Shown one piece after another: positions 22,580 to 33,263 of a DNA stretch of 64,000 nucleotides. Made by a program: the position numbers and the translations under genes. Each line of letters begins with the position of its first letter. Position 1 is the first letter of the stretch. The notes below the pieces were generated by a model. It was not told where the DNA came from and made no database searches. It saw only the letters and a list, made by a program, of their open reading frames with translations. The DNA comes from Enterobacter mori (GTDB lineage: Bacteria > Pseudomonadota > Gammaproteobacteria > Enterobacterales > Enterobacteriaceae): positions 3,224,001 through 3,288,000 of the forward strand of contig NZ_CP104285.1 in assembly GCF_025244905.1 (NCBI RefSeq), read 5' to 3'.

Positions 22580-24382
22580 TTAGCGGTCCACATCTGACAT
22601 AACAAAATCGATACTACCCAGATACACAATCAGGTCGGAGACCAGACTGCCGCGAATGGCGGCGGGGATCTGCTGCAGGTGCGCGAAGCTTGGCGTACGT
22701 ACTCGCGTACGGTAGCTCATGGTGCTGCCGTCGCTGGTCAGGTAGTAACTGTTGATACCCTTGGTCGCTTCAATCATCTGGAAGGACTCCTGCGCCGGCA
22801 TGACCGGACCCCAGGAAACCTGCAGGAAGTGGGTGATCAGGGTTTCGATATGTTGCAGCGTGCGCTCTTTCGGTGGCGGCGTGGTCAGCGGGTGATCCGC
22901 TTTGAACGGGCCTTCCGGCATGTTGTTGAGGCACTGCTCAAGGATGCGCAGACTCTGGCGCAGCTCTTCCACTTTCAGCATCACGCGGGTGTAGCAGTCG
23001 GAAACGCCGCCGCCCACCGGGACTTCAAAGTCGAAGTTCTCGTAGCCAGAGTAAGGACGGGCTTTACGCACGTCGAAATCAATACCGGTCGCACGCAGAC
23101 CTGCACCTGTCGTCCCCCACTCCAGCGCTTCTTTCGCACCGTAGGCAGCAACACCCTGAGAACGACCTTTCAGGATGGTGTTACGCAGCGCGGCTTTCTC
23201 GTAAGAGGCCAGACGTTTTGGCATCCAGTCGAGGAATTCACGCAGCAGACGGTCCCAGCCGCGCGGCAGATCGTGTGCCACACCGCCGATACGGAACCAG
23301 GCCGGGTGCATACGGAAACCGGTAATCGCTTCCACCAGATCGTAGATTTTCTGACGGTCAGTAAAGGCGAAGAATACCGGGGTCATCGCGCCGACGTCCT
23401 GAATGAACGTGGAGATGTACAGCAGGTGGCTGTTGATACGGAACAGTTCTGACAGCATGACGCGAATCACGTTAACGCGATCCGGCGTGGTGATTCCCGC
23501 CAGTTTCTCAACGGCCAGCACGTATGGCATTTCGTTTACGCAGCCGCCGAGGTACTCAATACGGTCGGTATACGGAATGTAGCTGTGCCAGGACTGACGC
23601 TCGCCCATCTTCTCAGCACCACGGTGGTGGTAGCCGATGTCAGGCACGCAGTCGACAATCTCTTCGCCGTCAAGCTGAAGAATAATACGGAATGCACCGT
23701 GCGCAGACGGGTGGTTTGGACCGAGGTTGAGGAACATGAAGTCCTCGTTTTCGGTACCGCGCTTCATGCCCCAGTCTTCCGGCTTGAAGGTCAGCGCTTC
23801 CATCTCCAGATCCTGCTTGGCTTTGGTCAGCTCAAACGGGTCGAATTCAGTTGCACGTGCCGGGTAGTCTTTACGCAGCGGGTGGCCGGTCCAGGTCTGC
23901 GGCATCATGATGCGCGTCAGGTGCGGGTGGCCGTCGAAGGTCATACCGAACATTTCCCAGGTTTCACGCTCATACCAGTTAGCGTTCGGGAACAGTTTGG
24001 TGATCGTCGGCAGATGCATGTCGTTTTCAGACAATGCCACCTTGAGCATGATATCCGTATTACGGTCTATTGAGATCAGGTGGTAGAAAACGGAAAAATC
24101 CGCAGCAGGGAGACCCTGGCGGTGCGTACGCAGACGTTCATCCATGCCGTGTAAGTCAAACAGCATGACGTAAGGTTTCGGCAATTTCTTGAGGAAATCG
24201 ACCACTTCCAGTAATTGCTCACGCTTCACCCAAACAACGGGTACCCCGGTGCGGGTGGCCTGAACAGTAAAGGCATCCGGCCCAAAACGGTTGCGCAGTT
24301 CGCCAATGACTGGGTCATCGAGATGATCCCGTGTCTGCCAGGCGGCTTCTTGCGCGGTTAAGTCGGTCATATTGTTCACCAT
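22580..24382 (-). CDS. nuoC: NADH-quinone oxidoreductase fused subunits C/D
   Basis: Fused NuoC-NuoD subunit of 600 residues, the form typical of Enterobacterales. The first 190 or so residues are the 30-kDa NuoC domain ([26 protein letters not shown]). The rest is the 49-kDa NuoD domain that helps form the quinone pocket ([28 protein letters not shown], ending [14 protein letters not shown]). Two in-frame ATGs lie four codons apart. The first is annotated, but the second (24370) has GGTG six bases upstream and cannot be excluded. Confidence 0.97.
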   Translation of the reverse strand: MVNNMTDLTAQEAAWQTRDHLDDPVIGELRNRFGPDAFTVQATRTGVPVVWVKREQLLEVVDFLKKLPKPYVMLFDLHGMDERLRTHRQGLPAADFSVFYHLISIDRNTDIMLKVALSENDMHLPTITKLFPNANWYERETWEMFGMTFDGHPHLTRIMMPQTWTGHPLRKDYPARATEFDPFELTKAKQDLEMEALTFKPEDWGMKRGTENEDFMFLNLGPNHPSAHGAFRIILQLDGEEIVDCVPDIGYHHRGAEKMGERQSWHSYIPYTDRIEYLGGCVNEMPYVLAVEKLAGITTPDRVNVIRVMLSELFRINSHLLYISTFIQDVGAMTPVFFAFTDRQKIYDLVEAITGFRMHPAWFRIGGVAHDLPRGWDRLLREFLDWMPKRLASYEKAALRNTILKGRSQGVAAYGAKEALEWGTTGAGLRATGIDFDVRKARPYSGYENFDFEVPVGGGVSDCYTRVMLKVEELRQSLRILEQCLNNMPEGPFKADHPLTTPPPKERTLQHIETLITHFLQVSWGPVMPAQESFQMIEATKGINSYYLTSDGSTMSYRTRVRTPSFAHLQQIPAAIRGSLVSDLIVYLGSIDFVMSDVDR

Positions 24383-24471
24383 TGCAAATGGTCCGTGGTG
24401 ACTGTTAAGCCTGGCTTCGCGCTATTTGAGTAGTGATATGCGAAGGTAGTCTCCAGGCCCACAGGCGCAAA

Positions 24472-25146
24472 TTAAATTTCGTCAGGCGTACGCAGATTGG
24501 TGACGGCAATACGTTCACCACGTTTACGCTCGCGCTCAGACTGCATGTTCGCGCGATACACACCCTGATCGCCAACAACCCACGACAGCGGGCGGCGTTC
24601 TTTACCGATAGACTCCTGCAGCAGCATCAGCGCCTGCATGTAGGCTTCCGGACGCGGCGGGCAGCCCGGGATGTACACATCCACCGGGATGAACTTATCT
24701 ACGCCCTGCACGACAGAGTAAATGTCGTACATACCGCCGGAGTTTGCACACGCGCCCATGGAGATAACCCATTTAGGCTCCAGCATCTGGTCATAGAGAC
24801 GTTGAATAACCGGTGCCATCTTGGTAAAGCACGTTCCGGCCACCACCATCAGGTCAGCCTGACGTGGGGAAGCACGGAGTACCTCTGCCCCAAAACGCGC
24901 AACGTCATGCACCGCAGTGAATGACGTCACCATTTCAACGTAGCAGCAAGAAAGGCCAAAGTTGTAAGGCCAGATGGAGTTCTTACGACCCCAGTTGACC
25001 ATATCGTGCATAGCATGTTCGAGCTTGCCCATGTACACGCTTTTATTGACTTCTTGCTCCAGGGGGTCGGTTACGATCTCCTGTTTTTGCAGGGGGTAAC
25101 GGTCATTCTCACCGTTAGGATCTATGCGGGTGAGCGTATAATCCAT
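24472..25146 (-). CDS. nuoB: NADH-quinone oxidoreductase subunit B
   Basis: Carries the terminal N2 [4Fe-4S] cluster that reduces quinone, 224 residues, slightly longer than the 220 of E. coli. Cluster ligands are the adjacent cysteines in GLSCCYVEM, then [10 protein letters not shown] and PGCPPRPEA. It is preceded by nuoA with a 15-nt gap and followed by an 89-nt gap before nuoC. Confidence 0.98.
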   Translation of the reverse strand: MDYTLTRIDPNGENDRYPLQKQEIVTDPLEQEVNKSVYMGKLEHAMHDMVNWGRKNSIWPYNFGLSCCYVEMVTSFTAVHDVARFGAEVLRASPRQADLMVVAGTCFTKMAPVIQRLYDQMLEPKWVISMGACANSGGMYDIYSVVQGVDKFIPVDVYIPGCPPRPEAYMQALMLLQESIGKERRPLSWVVGDQGVYRANMQSERERKRGERIAVTNLRTPDEI

Positions 25147-25161
25147 CTTATTGCCTCGCTG

Positions 25162-25602
25162 TTACTGCTGACGATTAGAGATACTGTTTTCCGGGTTGAT
25201 CTGCTCACGGCGTGAACGCGCAGGCGTCCAGTCCAGCGCGCCAATACGCACCAGATAAACCAGACCGGCCAGTAACACTAAAATGAAAATTGCGGCCTCG
25301 ACAAAGCCCACCCAACCACTTTCGCGAATGGAGGTCGACCATGCGAAAAGGTAAAGCGCTTCCACGTCGAAGATGACGAAGAACATGGCTACCAGATAGA
25401 ACTTGGCAGACAGGCGTAAGCGAGCGGTACCTACTGAATCAATACCTGATTCGAAAGGTGTGTTTTTGTGCCTTGCGCGGGCGCGACCGCCCAGGAACCA
25501 GCCGCCGACTAACATCAGGCAGCACAGGCCAATGGCTACAATAAGAAAGATTGCGAATGCCCAGTGATGAGCGATGACTTCTGTGGATGTTGACATACTC
25601 AT
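25162..25602 (-). CDS. nuoA: NADH-quinone oxidoreductase subunit A
   Basis: First gene of the nuo operon: a membrane subunit of 146 residues with three helices. The family segment [37 protein letters not shown] is intact across two helices, including the conserved acidic residues. The 630-nt region upstream contains the operon promoters. Confidence 0.97.
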   Translation of the reverse strand: MSMSTSTEVIAHHWAFAIFLIVAIGLCCLMLVGGWFLGGRARARHKNTPFESGIDSVGTARLRLSAKFYLVAMFFVIFDVEALYLFAWSTSIRESGWVGFVEAAIFILVLLAGLVYLVRIGALDWTPARSRREQINPENSISNRQQ

Positions 25603-25735
25603 TGCTTACTCATCAAAAGTGATACCAACGACACTGCTCTTGCTGGCAGATGGGCATCACATCGATTCATGGGGAGGAACAAATAACCTTACACTAACTG
25701 TCAGAAATGAGACATAGACAGCAAAATGATGGGGT

Positions 25736-25765
25736 TTTTTACTCCTTTCTATAACCTTTTGTCAA
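25736..25765 (-). promoter_or_regulatory. Candidate sigma-70 promoter of the nuo operon
   Basis: On the minus strand a perfect -35 TTGACA (25760-25765 read in reverse) is followed after 18 bases by TAAAAA, 4 of 6 matches to TATAAT. It lies about 135 nt upstream of the nuoA start. E. coli nuo is reported to have more than one promoter and control by ArcA, NarL and FNR. I did not verify those sites here. Confidence 0.4.
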
Positions 25766-26156
25766 CTTTAACAAAGGTTTCTTCACATTAAATGACATCG
25801 AGCGATTCTCATTAACATTTGGTGCCCTTTAACCCTGGTGGGTACATGACTTTCCGTCAAATGTAGGTTGTTGAATCGTGTCCGTTTTGGAAGTAAAAAA
25901 AATAACCCTCCTATTTTGACAGGATTTGCCAACGATTCCTCCCCCCAAATAGGAGTATTTTCTTGATCTGAGACACGCTTTTGTTAATTCAACCAAGAAA
26001 CCGGCAACATATTTCCTGTTTTTTTAACATTGAACAGAGAAGCGGCAAGTTAGAACGGAAAACGAACACGATTTAACCAAAAGCATTTAGATCATTGATA
26101 TATAGAGCTTATCTGATGAAACCCTGTATTCGGAAAGGGTTTTTTTACCAAAAAAA

Positions 26157-26196
26157 AACCACTTCACGCGAAAATCGCGCGAGTGGCTCTTTTTTA
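26157..26196. terminator. Terminator of lrhA (bidirectional form)
   Basis: Stem CCACTtcaCGCG-aaaat-CGCGcgAGTGG (26159-26186), with nine A on the left and six T on the right, so it can work on both strands. For lrhA on the minus strand the U run follows the hairpin at once. A second, weaker A/T-flanked hairpin lies just to the left, near 26120-26147. Confidence 0.85.
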
Positions 26197-26232
26197 CACT
26201 TACAATTTGTTACGAGAATTTTGAGTGTTTGA

Positions 26233-27171
26233 TCACTCAAAGTCCCCTTCAACGATCAGGGAGTCATCCCCCCCTTCCGGAGTAACATGCTCGTATTGCC
26301 AGGGGTTATGGTAGTTTTCCATCGCCTCAAACACGACTTTCGCCAGCTCGTTATTGCTGGTTGCATTGTGGCATAACAGATACTCCGTATCCGGCAACGC
26401 AGGAAGACCATCACTTTTACCCAACACGCGGAGATCCGGACTCATCATTTCCACCGGACGCGCTGTTACGCCGAGCCCCGCTTTCACGGCAGCTCGAACA
26501 GCGGGTAGCGTTGAGGCCACATAGGCCAAACGCCACGGAATGTTGGCCTCGTTGAGCGCCGACAGCACCATATCGCGGAACGGACTTGGATCATCCAGTA
26601 AGACCAATGGAATGGGCTCACCTTGTTGCAGTACATATTCAGCCGCGCAATACCAATGCGTTGGAGAAGTTCGCAGCGTCAGACAATCAAATTGCCCGGG
26701 ACGATGCGTAGTGACCACAAGATCCACTTCATTCTCTTTGAGCATCTCAATCATAAAGGCATTACGCTTTACGCTAACATCCAGCGCAAGCTTCGGATAA
26801 ACCGAACTGATACGATTGAGAAGAAACGGCAATATCGTATCCGCTGACTCATCAGATGCTCCTAATGTTAACACCCCCTGGAGGTTGCTAAACATTAAAG
26901 ACATACATGCTTCATCATTAAAGCGAAGTATTTTCCTGGCATAACCCAGTAGCTGGATACCGTGTTCCGTTAAGAGCTTATTACGTCCATGACGCGCAAA
27001 AAGCTCTTTACCGACCAGTTGCTCCAGCCGCTGCATTTGCTGGCTAACGGCAGACTGGGTTCGGCAAACGGCGGCAGCAGCAGCTGCAAAAGTGTTGAGA
27101 TCGGCGACCGCAACAAACGTTCTCAGCAGATCGAGGTCGAGATTCATTATCGGACGATTTGCATTTATCAT
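26233..27171 (-). CDS. lrhA: LysR-family regulator LrhA (HexA/PecT type)
   Basis: LysR-type transcription factor of 312 residues, the E. coli LrhA length. The N-terminal helix-turn-helix spans about residues 25-55 ([25 protein letters not shown]). The substrate-binding domain follows, and an acidic tail ends in [13 protein letters not shown]. In E. coli LrhA represses flhDC and thus flagella, and affects fimbriae and RpoS. Homologues HexA and PecT control virulence in soft-rot bacteria. It stands alone between two long intergenic regions. Its presence upstream of nuo is conserved, but no direct control of nuo is shown by the sequence. Confidence 0.96.
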   Translation of the reverse strand: MINANRPIMNLDLDLLRTFVAVADLNTFAAAAAAVCRTQSAVSQQMQRLEQLVGKELFARHGRNKLLTEHGIQLLGYARKILRFNDEACMSLMFSNLQGVLTLGASDESADTILPFLLNRISSVYPKLALDVSVKRNAFMIEMLKENEVDLVVTTHRPGQFDCLTLRTSPTHWYCAAEYVLQQGEPIPLVLLDDPSPFRDMVLSALNEANIPWRLAYVASTLPAVRAAVKAGLGVTARPVEMMSPDLRVLGKSDGLPALPDTEYLLCHNATSNNELAKVVFEAMENYHNPWQYEHVTPEGGDDSLIVEGDFE

Positions 27172-28110
27172 ATCTATTCACTTTCAGGTTGCTCGTGCGG
27201 AGCTGCCCGGGTTGAAGCTGTGTGTAACAGTTAAGCAATTCCCTCTGAAGGTTTCCCTCGCATCCCGGCCCGGCAGACTGCCTGACAGATAGTTATTGTG
27301 CTGCTTTATATCAACAGTCAGAAAGCACGTTTCATGACGTTATTTTTATTCTCTTAAACGTTCAAAAATATTTAGATGTTCGCAGGTTTTTGTAAATTAC
27401 ATTAAAGGCATGACACCTTTACGGCCATCTTTATCGCAGCGCGGTTAACGTAGCAGGATGTGTTCGGCACACACCAGCCAGAGATAAATCCAACAATAAC
27501 AATCAATTAATTTAGAAGAGCGGTTCCAGATATACAAAACATATGGCTCTGGCACCTGCTTTCCTGAAAGACATCTTAACCCAAATCCACTTTATTTATA
27601 AGTCTTATTGCAATATTAAGGATTAAGGGGGACTGTTAAGCCTCTCAACTAATTTTATTAAAATTAACTAAAGTTGCATTTTGTTGGTTAATAATAAATA
27701 AATTTTAATTTAGATTAAGACCATTCATTAATAACACTTAACATTAATTTCACATGAGTAACTTTTAGCCAAAGCATGCTATTCCAGCAGTCTGTCTTGA
27801 AGCATCTGATTTTACGAAAAGTCACTTAGGGGAACTGCTTACTGCGTTGTGAGCATGGTTTTTATTTTTATCAGCATAATATGGAATTAAATTCAAAATA
27901 ATCAGAACATTCAACTTAAGAACATACTTATCACATTATCTTAGCACAACAGAACTCACTGTAAGCAGTGAAATAGATTCCACAGGAATTGACGCATTGT
28001 ACAAAATCTTCTCCTGTATACCCTTCAAAACGAAGCGAGGGGGGAGTACATTGTTCCATGCAGACTTCCACGGCAGGGAGTGGCAATAATAGCGAAAAGG
28101 TTAAAGGTTC
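27172..28110. other. Long AT-rich lrhA-alaA divergent region (939 nt)
   Basis: Divergent control region with no ORF of convincing length. The part near 27560-27780 is strongly AT-rich (runs such as TTAATAATAAATAAATTTTAATTTAG), of the kind often bound by H-NS. Near alaA there is a purine-rich GGGGGGAG at 28039-28046 with no annotated gene behind it. E. coli lrhA is described as having a long leader. Confidence 0.6.
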
Positions 28111-29325
28111 ATGTCCCCTATCGAAAAATCCAGCAAACTAGATAACGTCTGTTACGACATCCGCGGCCCGGTTCTGAAAGAGGCCAAACGCCTTGAAGAA
28201 GAAGGCAATAAGGTTCTGAAACTCAACATTGGTAACCCTGCGCCATTTGGTTTTGAAGCGCCGGATGAAATTCTGGTTGATGTGATCCGCAACCTTCCTA
28301 CTGCACAAGGCTATTGCGATTCAAAAGGACTTTACTCCGCGCGTAAAGCCATCATGCAGCACTATCAGGCGCGCGGTATGCGTGACGTTACCGTTGAAGA
28401 TATCTATATCGGCAACGGCGTCTCCGAACTGATTGTGCAGGCGATGCAGGCGCTGCTGAACAGCGGCGACGAAATGCTGGTACCTGCGCCGGACTACCCG
28501 CTGTGGACGGCAGCCGTATCGCTGTCGAGCGGTAAAGCCGTTCATTATCTCTGTGACGAGTCCTCCGACTGGTTCCCGGACCTTGATGATATTCGCGCGA
28601 AAATTACGCCTCGCACGCGTGGCATCGTGATCATTAACCCGAACAATCCGACGGGTGCGGTCTATTCGAAAGAGCTGCTGATGGAGATCGTCGAACTCGC
28701 CCGCCAGCACAACCTGATCATTTTCGCCGACGAAATCTACGACAAAATCCTGTACGACGCGGCACAGCACCACTCGATCGCCGCGCTGGCCCCGGATCTG
28801 CTGACCGTCACCTTTAACGGCCTGTCTAAAACCTACCGCGTAGCCGGCTTCCGTCAGGGCTGGATGGTACTGAACGGTCCGAAAAAGCACGCCAAAGGCT
28901 ACATTGAAGGGCTGGAAATGCTGGCGTCGATGCGTTTATGTGCCAACGTTCCGGCACAGCACGCGATCCAGACGGCGCTTGGCGGCTATCAGAGCATTAG
29001 CGAGTTTATCGTCCCTGGTGGTCGCCTGTATGAACAGCGTAACCGCGCGTGGGAATTGATCAACGATATTCCTGGCGTCTCCTGCGTGAAACCTAACGGC
29101 GCGCTCTATATGTTCCCGAAAATTGACGCGAAGCGCTTCAATATTCACGACGACCAGAAGATGGTGCTCGACTTCCTGCTGCAGGAAAAAGTGCTGCTGG
29201 TTCAGGGTACGGCGTTTAACTGGCCTTGGCCTGACCACGTGCGCATTGTAACCCTGCCGCGCGAAGATGACCTCGAAATGGCCATCAGCCGCTTCGGGCG
29301 CTTCCTCTCTGGATACCATCAGTAA
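28111..29325 (+). CDS. alaA: Glutamate-pyruvate aminotransferase AlaA
   Basis: PLP-dependent class I/II aminotransferase of 404 residues that makes alanine from pyruvate and glutamate. The PLP lysine is K240 in FNGLSKTYRVAGFRQGW. Also visible are NPNNPTGAVYS and FADEIYDKILYD, which bind the cofactor, and the substrate arginine region near WPDHVRIVTLPR. It is nearly identical to E. coli AlaA (formerly YfbQ). The start has AAAGG only three bases before the ATG, with AAAAGG further upstream. Confidence 0.97.
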   Translation: MSPIEKSSKLDNVCYDIRGPVLKEAKRLEEEGNKVLKLNIGNPAPFGFEAPDEILVDVIRNLPTAQGYCDSKGLYSARKAIMQHYQARGMRDVTVEDIYIGNGVSELIVQAMQALLNSGDEMLVPAPDYPLWTAAVSLSSGKAVHYLCDESSDWFPDLDDIRAKITPRTRGIVIINPNNPTGAVYSKELLMEIVELARQHNLIIFADEIYDKILYDAAQHHSIAALAPDLLTVTFNGLSKTYRVAGFRQGWMVLNGPKKHAKGYIEGLEMLASMRLCANVPAQHAIQTALGGYQSISEFIVPGGRLYEQRNRAWELINDIPGVSCVKPNGALYMFPKIDAKRFNIHDDQKMVLDFLLQEKVLLVQGTAFNWPWPDHVRIVTLPREDDLEMAISRFGRFLSGYHQ

Positions 29326-29337
29326 CGTTGCCTTTCT

Positions 29338-29368
29338 GCCGGGTGGCGCTGCGCTTGCCCGGCCTACA
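29338..29368. repeat. Single REP element after alaA
   Basis: GCCGGGTGGCGCTGCGCTTGCCCGGCCTAC-type unit forming a hairpin, in the gap between alaA and yfbR. Confidence 0.88.
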
Positions 29369-29443
29369 AAATCCGTAAATTTGCATCTTGCCTCCCCTCC
29401 CCGCACAATGAACGCCTGTCGCAGTAAAGACAAAAGGTAACCT

Positions 29444-30043
29444 ATGAGTCAGAGTCATTTCTTTGCCCACCTCTCCCGCCTGAAACTCATCAACCGCTGG
29501 CCGCTGATGCGCAATGTCCGCACGGAAAATGTGTCAGAGCACAGTCTGCAGGTTGCGATGGTCGCTCACGCGCTGGCCGCCATAAAGAACCGCAAATTTA
29601 ACGGGCAGGTCAACGCCGAACGTATTGCCCTGCTGGCGATGTACCATGATGCCTCGGAAGTGCTGACCGGCGATCTGCCGACGCCAGTAAAATATTTCAA
29701 CTCGCAGATTGCGCAGGAATATAAGGCGATTGAGAAGATTGCTCAGCAGAAGCTGATTGATATGGTGCCGGAAGAGTTGCGCGATATCTTTGAACCGCTC
29801 ATCGATGAACATCAGTACACGGAAGATGAAAAGTCGCTGGTGAAGCAGGCCGACGCGCTGTGTGCCTACCTAAAATGTCTGGAAGAGCTGTCTGCGGGGA
29901 ATAACGAGTTTTTACTGGCGAAAACGCGTCTGGAAAAAACGCTGGAGTCCCGCCGCAGCGAAGAGATGGATTATTTTATGCAGGTCTTTGTGCCGAGCTT
30001 CCATTTATCGCTGGATGAAATCAGCCAGGATTCGCCGTTGTAA
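29444..30043 (+). CDS. yfbR: 5'-deoxynucleotidase YfbR
   Basis: HD-domain phosphohydrolase of 199 residues that removes phosphate from deoxyribonucleoside 5'-monophosphates. Metal ligands are H33 (SEHSLQ) and H68-D69 (MYHDASE), with the later aspartate in VKQADAL. The [17 protein letters not shown] segment ([13 protein letters not shown]) is the conserved substrate region. Length and motifs match E. coli YfbR. AAGG lies six bases before the ATG. Confidence 0.96.
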   Translation: MSQSHFFAHLSRLKLINRWPLMRNVRTENVSEHSLQVAMVAHALAAIKNRKFNGQVNAERIALLAMYHDASEVLTGDLPTPVKYFNSQIAQEYKAIEKIAQQKLIDMVPEELRDIFEPLIDEHQYTEDEKSLVKQADALCAYLKCLEELSAGNNEFLLAKTRLEKTLESRRSEEMDYFMQVFVPSFHLSLDEISQDSPL

Positions 30044-30049
30044 TTTTTC

Positions 30050-30081
30050 GCCGGGTGGCGGCTTCGCCTTACCCGGCCTAC
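30050..30081. repeat. Single REP element between yfbR and yfbS
   Basis: GCCGGGTGGCGGCTTCGCCTTACCCGGCCTAC-type hairpin located where two convergent genes end. Confidence 0.88.
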
Positions 30082-30096
30082 ATTTCTGCACTCTCG

Positions 30097-31929
30097 CTAA
30101 AACGGGAATAAAACCGGAATTAACACCACGCACACCACCATCACCAGCAAGGTGAACGGCACGCCAATCTTTACGAAATCGCTGAATTTATAATTCCCGG
30201 GCCCCAGCACCAGCGTGTTCACCGGCGAGGATACCGGCGTCATAAATGCCGCCGAGGCCGCCATCGCCACCATCATCGCGAACGGATACGGCGACACGCC
30301 CATGGATTTCGCCATCGCCAGTGCAATAGGCGCCATCAGTACCGCCGTCGCGGTATTGGAGATAAATAGCCCGATGGAGGCGCACATGATAAACAGACAG
30401 ACCATCATCATATACGGCCCATACCCGCCGCCAACGTCCATCAAGCCTTTAACGATCAAATCCACCCCGCCGGTTTTTTGCAGCGCAAGGGCGAAGGGCA
30501 TCATCCCGACAATGAGAATAATGCTCGGCCAGTGAATGGCTTTATAGGCGCTTTCGGCGTCGATGCAGCGGAATTTCCCCATCAGCAGGCAGGCGATGAT
30601 GGCTGCGACCGGATTGGGGATTTCATCGGTCAACATGAGTGCGACCATCAGCACCAGGCAGAAAATCGCGTGAGGTGCCTGGCTGTGCGCCGGTGAGGCA
30701 TCGCTCTCTTCAACCGGCATATTGAGCACCACAAAATCACGCCCTTTTTGTCCGAGCTGGCTTATCAGCTTCCAGTTACCGACGACGAGAAAGATATCGC
30801 CCAGCAGGATCGGCTCATCGACCACTGCACCTTCCATCGCTACGCCATCGCGCTTTAGTCCCACCACGTTCAAACCATAGCGGGTGCGAAAGCCGACTTC
30901 GCGCACGGTTTTCCCCAATAGCTCTGATTCCGGGATCAGCGACACTTCGGCCATACCGACATCCAGCGCCTGGTCGGAGAAATACTCGCCGCGCAGCACC
31001 ATAGGCTCCAGCAGCTGTTCGCTGCAAAACTCACGCAGGTCTACCTCTGCGGTGGACATATCAATCAGCAGAACGTCCCGCGCGCGGAATTCCGACACCC
31101 CGTTAACGTTGACGATCACCCGGCGAAAGCGACGCCACCGCTCCACGCCGATGACGTTCGCACCGTAGCGTTCACGGAGCTTAAGATCGTCCAGCCGCTG
31201 GCCAATCATCGGTGAGCCGGGACGAATGGCCAGACGTCGGGCACGCCCGGTGAGACGGTACTCTTTAATCAAATCGCGAAAGGTGCGTCGCTTCCAGCCC
31301 TCTTTGCTTTTATCCTGATTTTCGCCTTTCAGGGCAAAACGGGTCAGCAGCATGTAGACCACGCCCATCACCAGAACGACCAGTCCAAGCGGGGTGACGC
31401 TGAAAAAACTAAAGCCCTGGAATCCTTCGCGGATCAGTTCACTGTTGACAACCAGGTTTGGCGGCGTCGCCACCAGCGTCATCATGCCGCTGATCAAACC
31501 GGCAAAGCTCAGTGGCATCATCAGGCGCGACGGCGAGATCTGCATCCGCATGGAGACGCTCAGCACCACCGGAATAAAGATGGCCACCACGCCCGTTGAG
31601 CTCATAAATGCTCCCAGTCCGGCAACCGTCACCATCAGGTAGATCAGCATTTTGGTTTCACTGCTGCCCGCCACCTTTACCAGCCACGTACCCATGATGG
31701 TCGCCACGCCGGTGCGTACCAGCCCGTCGCCAATGATAAACAGGGCGGCGATAAGAATAACGTTGGGGTCGCTAAACCCGGAGAATGCCTCGGGCAGCGT
31801 GAGCGTCCCGCTCAACACAAACGCGACGATGACAAACAGGGCGACGGCATCCATGCGCACCTTGCCTGTAGCGAAAAGAATGATGGCGATTAACAGCAGG
31901 CTCAGGACCCAAATCAGTTCACCGTTCAC
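30097..31929 (-). CDS. yfbS: SLC13/DASS-type transporter with two TrkA-C domains
   Basis: Inner-membrane protein of 610 residues. An N-terminal block of helices (about 1-200) and a C-terminal block (about 410-610) carry the sodium-coupled anion transporter fold. Between them are two cytoplasmic RCK/TrkA-C domains (about 220-385), with [27 protein letters not shown] and [24 protein letters not shown] as repeated units. [10 protein letters not shown] and the pairs of SNTATA and SSPVNT are the anion-site loops. The substrate is unknown; E. coli YfbS is the nearest relative. The hxpA terminator lies upstream. Confidence 0.92.
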   Translation of the reverse strand: MNGELIWVLSLLLIAIILFATGKVRMDAVALFVIVAFVLSGTLTLPEAFSGFSDPNVILIAALFIIGDGLVRTGVATIMGTWLVKVAGSSETKMLIYLMVTVAGLGAFMSSTGVVAIFIPVVLSVSMRMQISPSRLMMPLSFAGLISGMMTLVATPPNLVVNSELIREGFQGFSFFSVTPLGLVVLVMGVVYMLLTRFALKGENQDKSKEGWKRRTFRDLIKEYRLTGRARRLAIRPGSPMIGQRLDDLKLRERYGANVIGVERWRRFRRVIVNVNGVSEFRARDVLLIDMSTAEVDLREFCSEQLLEPMVLRGEYFSDQALDVGMAEVSLIPESELLGKTVREVGFRTRYGLNVVGLKRDGVAMEGAVVDEPILLGDIFLVVGNWKLISQLGQKGRDFVVLNMPVEESDASPAHSQAPHAIFCLVLMVALMLTDEIPNPVAAIIACLLMGKFRCIDAESAYKAIHWPSIILIVGMMPFALALQKTGGVDLIVKGLMDVGGGYGPYMMMVCLFIMCASIGLFISNTATAVLMAPIALAMAKSMGVSPYPFAMMVAMAASAAFMTPVSSPVNTLVLGPGNYKFSDFVKIGVPFTLLVMVVCVVLIPVLFPF

Positions 31930-31965
31930 AACCTATCCTTGTCAGTGGAAGATAAGGAATTCTGC

Positions 31966-31994
31966 CATAAAAAAGCCCCAACAATGTGGGGCTA
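31966..31994 (-). terminator. Terminator of hxpA
   Basis: On the minus strand stem AGCCCCA/TGGGGCT (31974-31993) is followed by six T. It lies between the hxpA stop and the yfbS start and separates the two genes. Confidence 0.85.
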
Positions 31995-32004
31995 AATCAT
32001 GGGA

Positions 32005-32670
32005 TTACATTTTTAGCGAGACGGTTACAACTCCGTCGGGTCCCTTCGTGACGTTAATCGCGGTCAGTGTATTCAGCACAAAATCCGCCTCACTCAACCG
32101 GGGAGAGTCCGCCGGGACGTTAACGGCGATCACGTGGCTCCCTGCGTTAAGCCCGGCCAGTACGCCCGCTGCTGCATCTTCCACCACCACGCAGTCCGCT
32201 GGTGCAAGGCCCAGCAGCTCTGCCCCAAGCAAGAACGCATCTGGCTCTGGCTTGCCGCGCTTGACGCGCTCTGCAGTAATGAACACCTCTGGCTTCGGTA
32301 AACCCGCCGCCTTATGGCGGGCATGGGCTACGGGAATGGAGCCGGAGGTCACAATGGCCCACGGGATATGTGCTTCGTTCAGATGTTCAAGCAGCGCGCG
32401 CGCGCCCGGCAGCGCGGTGATGCCTTCCGTATCGGTTGCCTCAATGTTCTCGAGGTATTTGAACTCTGCCTGAATTTCTTCCTCAGTACGTCCCGCTAAG
32501 AAGTGTCGCAAAGAGGTAATGGCCTGTTTGCCATGGATGAAATTCAGTACGTCCTGATGGTCGATGCCGTGCCTGTCGGCCCAATGGCACCATGAACGCT
32601 CCACTACCGGCAGCGAATCCACCAGCGTACCGTCCAGATCAAACAGAAAACCTTTACACTGCACACGCAC
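32005..32670 (-). CDS. hxpA: HAD-family sugar phosphatase (YfbT/HxpA)
   Basis: Haloacid dehalogenase-type phosphatase of 221 residues. Motif I is FDLDGTLVDS at about residues 9-18, motif II is VTSGS, motif III is KRGKPEPD, and motif IV is VVVEDAAAG. E. coli HxpA hydrolyses several sugar phosphates such as fructose 1-phosphate and mannitol 1-phosphate with broad specificity. It lies six bases after yfbU and may be co-transcribed with it. Confidence 0.93.
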   Translation of the reverse strand: MRVQCKGFLFDLDGTLVDSLPVVERSWCHWADRHGIDHQDVLNFIHGKQAITSLRHFLAGRTEEEIQAEFKYLENIEATDTEGITALPGARALLEHLNEAHIPWAIVTSGSIPVAHARHKAAGLPKPEVFITAERVKRGKPEPDAFLLGAELLGLAPADCVVVEDAAAGVLAGLNAGSHVIAVNVPADSPRLSEADFVLNTLTAINVTKGPDGVVTVSLKM

Positions 32671-32675
32671 CTCCG

Positions 32676-33170
32676 TCAGGCATTAATGATTTGTTGAATT
32701 TCGTTGCTGCTTAAATGGTACTGGCGCGGACAGGAGTGCCATACGCCCAGCATGCGCTGGTATTTATCCCACATTGGGGTTTGCGCGTTAAAGCCGTGGG
32801 TGCCCGCATCAAAATGGGTATAGCGCCCTTCGGTATTCACCATAAAGCGAACGTAGCTCAGATAGCGCGCTTCCGTCGCGGCATCAAAGCCTAAGAAGGT
32901 CACGCGGCGCTCGTCAATGGACTGGCGATCTTTGAGATTCGTCCAGGACACATGCAGAGCATGATACATCTCCATGATGTCGATCACGATGCGGCAGGTT
33001 TCTTCTTTCAGTTCGCCAAACTCGCGATCCAGTTCGCGCATCTGTAAACCAAACCCGCGTTCGACGATAGTTTGCAAGCGGCTGTAGCGTTCTGCGTTAT
33101 CGGGATCAAGCATAGTCATCATCTTGTACTGGTTAGACAAAATCAGACGTTGGGCATGGGTCATTTCCAT
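32676..33170 (-). CDS. yfbU: YfbU-family protein
   Basis: Soluble protein of 164 residues, highly conserved in enterobacteria, mainly helical and of no known biochemical function. E. coli YfbU over-production has been linked to toxicity. The start [15 protein letters not shown] is chosen over an in-frame ATG seven codons upstream because it matches the family length. It precedes hxpA by five bases and follows a terminator. Confidence 0.92.
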   Translation of the reverse strand: MEMTHAQRLILSNQYKMMTMLDPDNAERYSRLQTIVERGFGLQMRELDREFGELKEETCRIVIDIMEMYHALHVSWTNLKDRQSIDERRVTFLGFDAATEARYLSYVRFMVNTEGRYTHFDAGTHGFNAQTPMWDKYQRMLGVWHSCPRQYHLSSNEIQQIINA

Positions 33171-33198
33171 CTTTCGACTCCTGTAGCGCATTGCACTT

Positions 33199-33245
33199 TA
33201 AAAAAAAAGACACGGTAACTGTTTGTTACTGTGCCTTCTTTTATT
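33199..33245. terminator. Terminator of yfbV
   Basis: Inverted repeat CACGGTAAC / GTTACTGTG (33211-33233), with nine A on the left and T-rich sequence on the right. It acts on yfbV read on the minus strand and could work in both directions. Confidence 0.85.
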
Positions 33246-33263
33246 AGTCGTTTCGATGATCAA

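Larger units (their letters stand above)
25603..26232. other. Long nuoA-lrhA intergenic region (630 nt)
   Basis: No convincing ORF is present. The right end holds the lrhA terminator. The rest is AT-rich with many T and A tracts and should contain the nuo promoters. E. coli has a similarly long gap here. Confidence 0.7.

Noticed and set aside
10565..25602. nuo operon as an unusual hydrogenase-like or variant complex
   Set aside because: All thirteen genes are intact, in canonical order and with full cluster motifs; it is ordinary complex I.
27989..28020. TTGACG and TGTATA upstream of alaA as a promoter
   Set aside because: The spacer is 20 bases, too long for a sound sigma-70 promoter.
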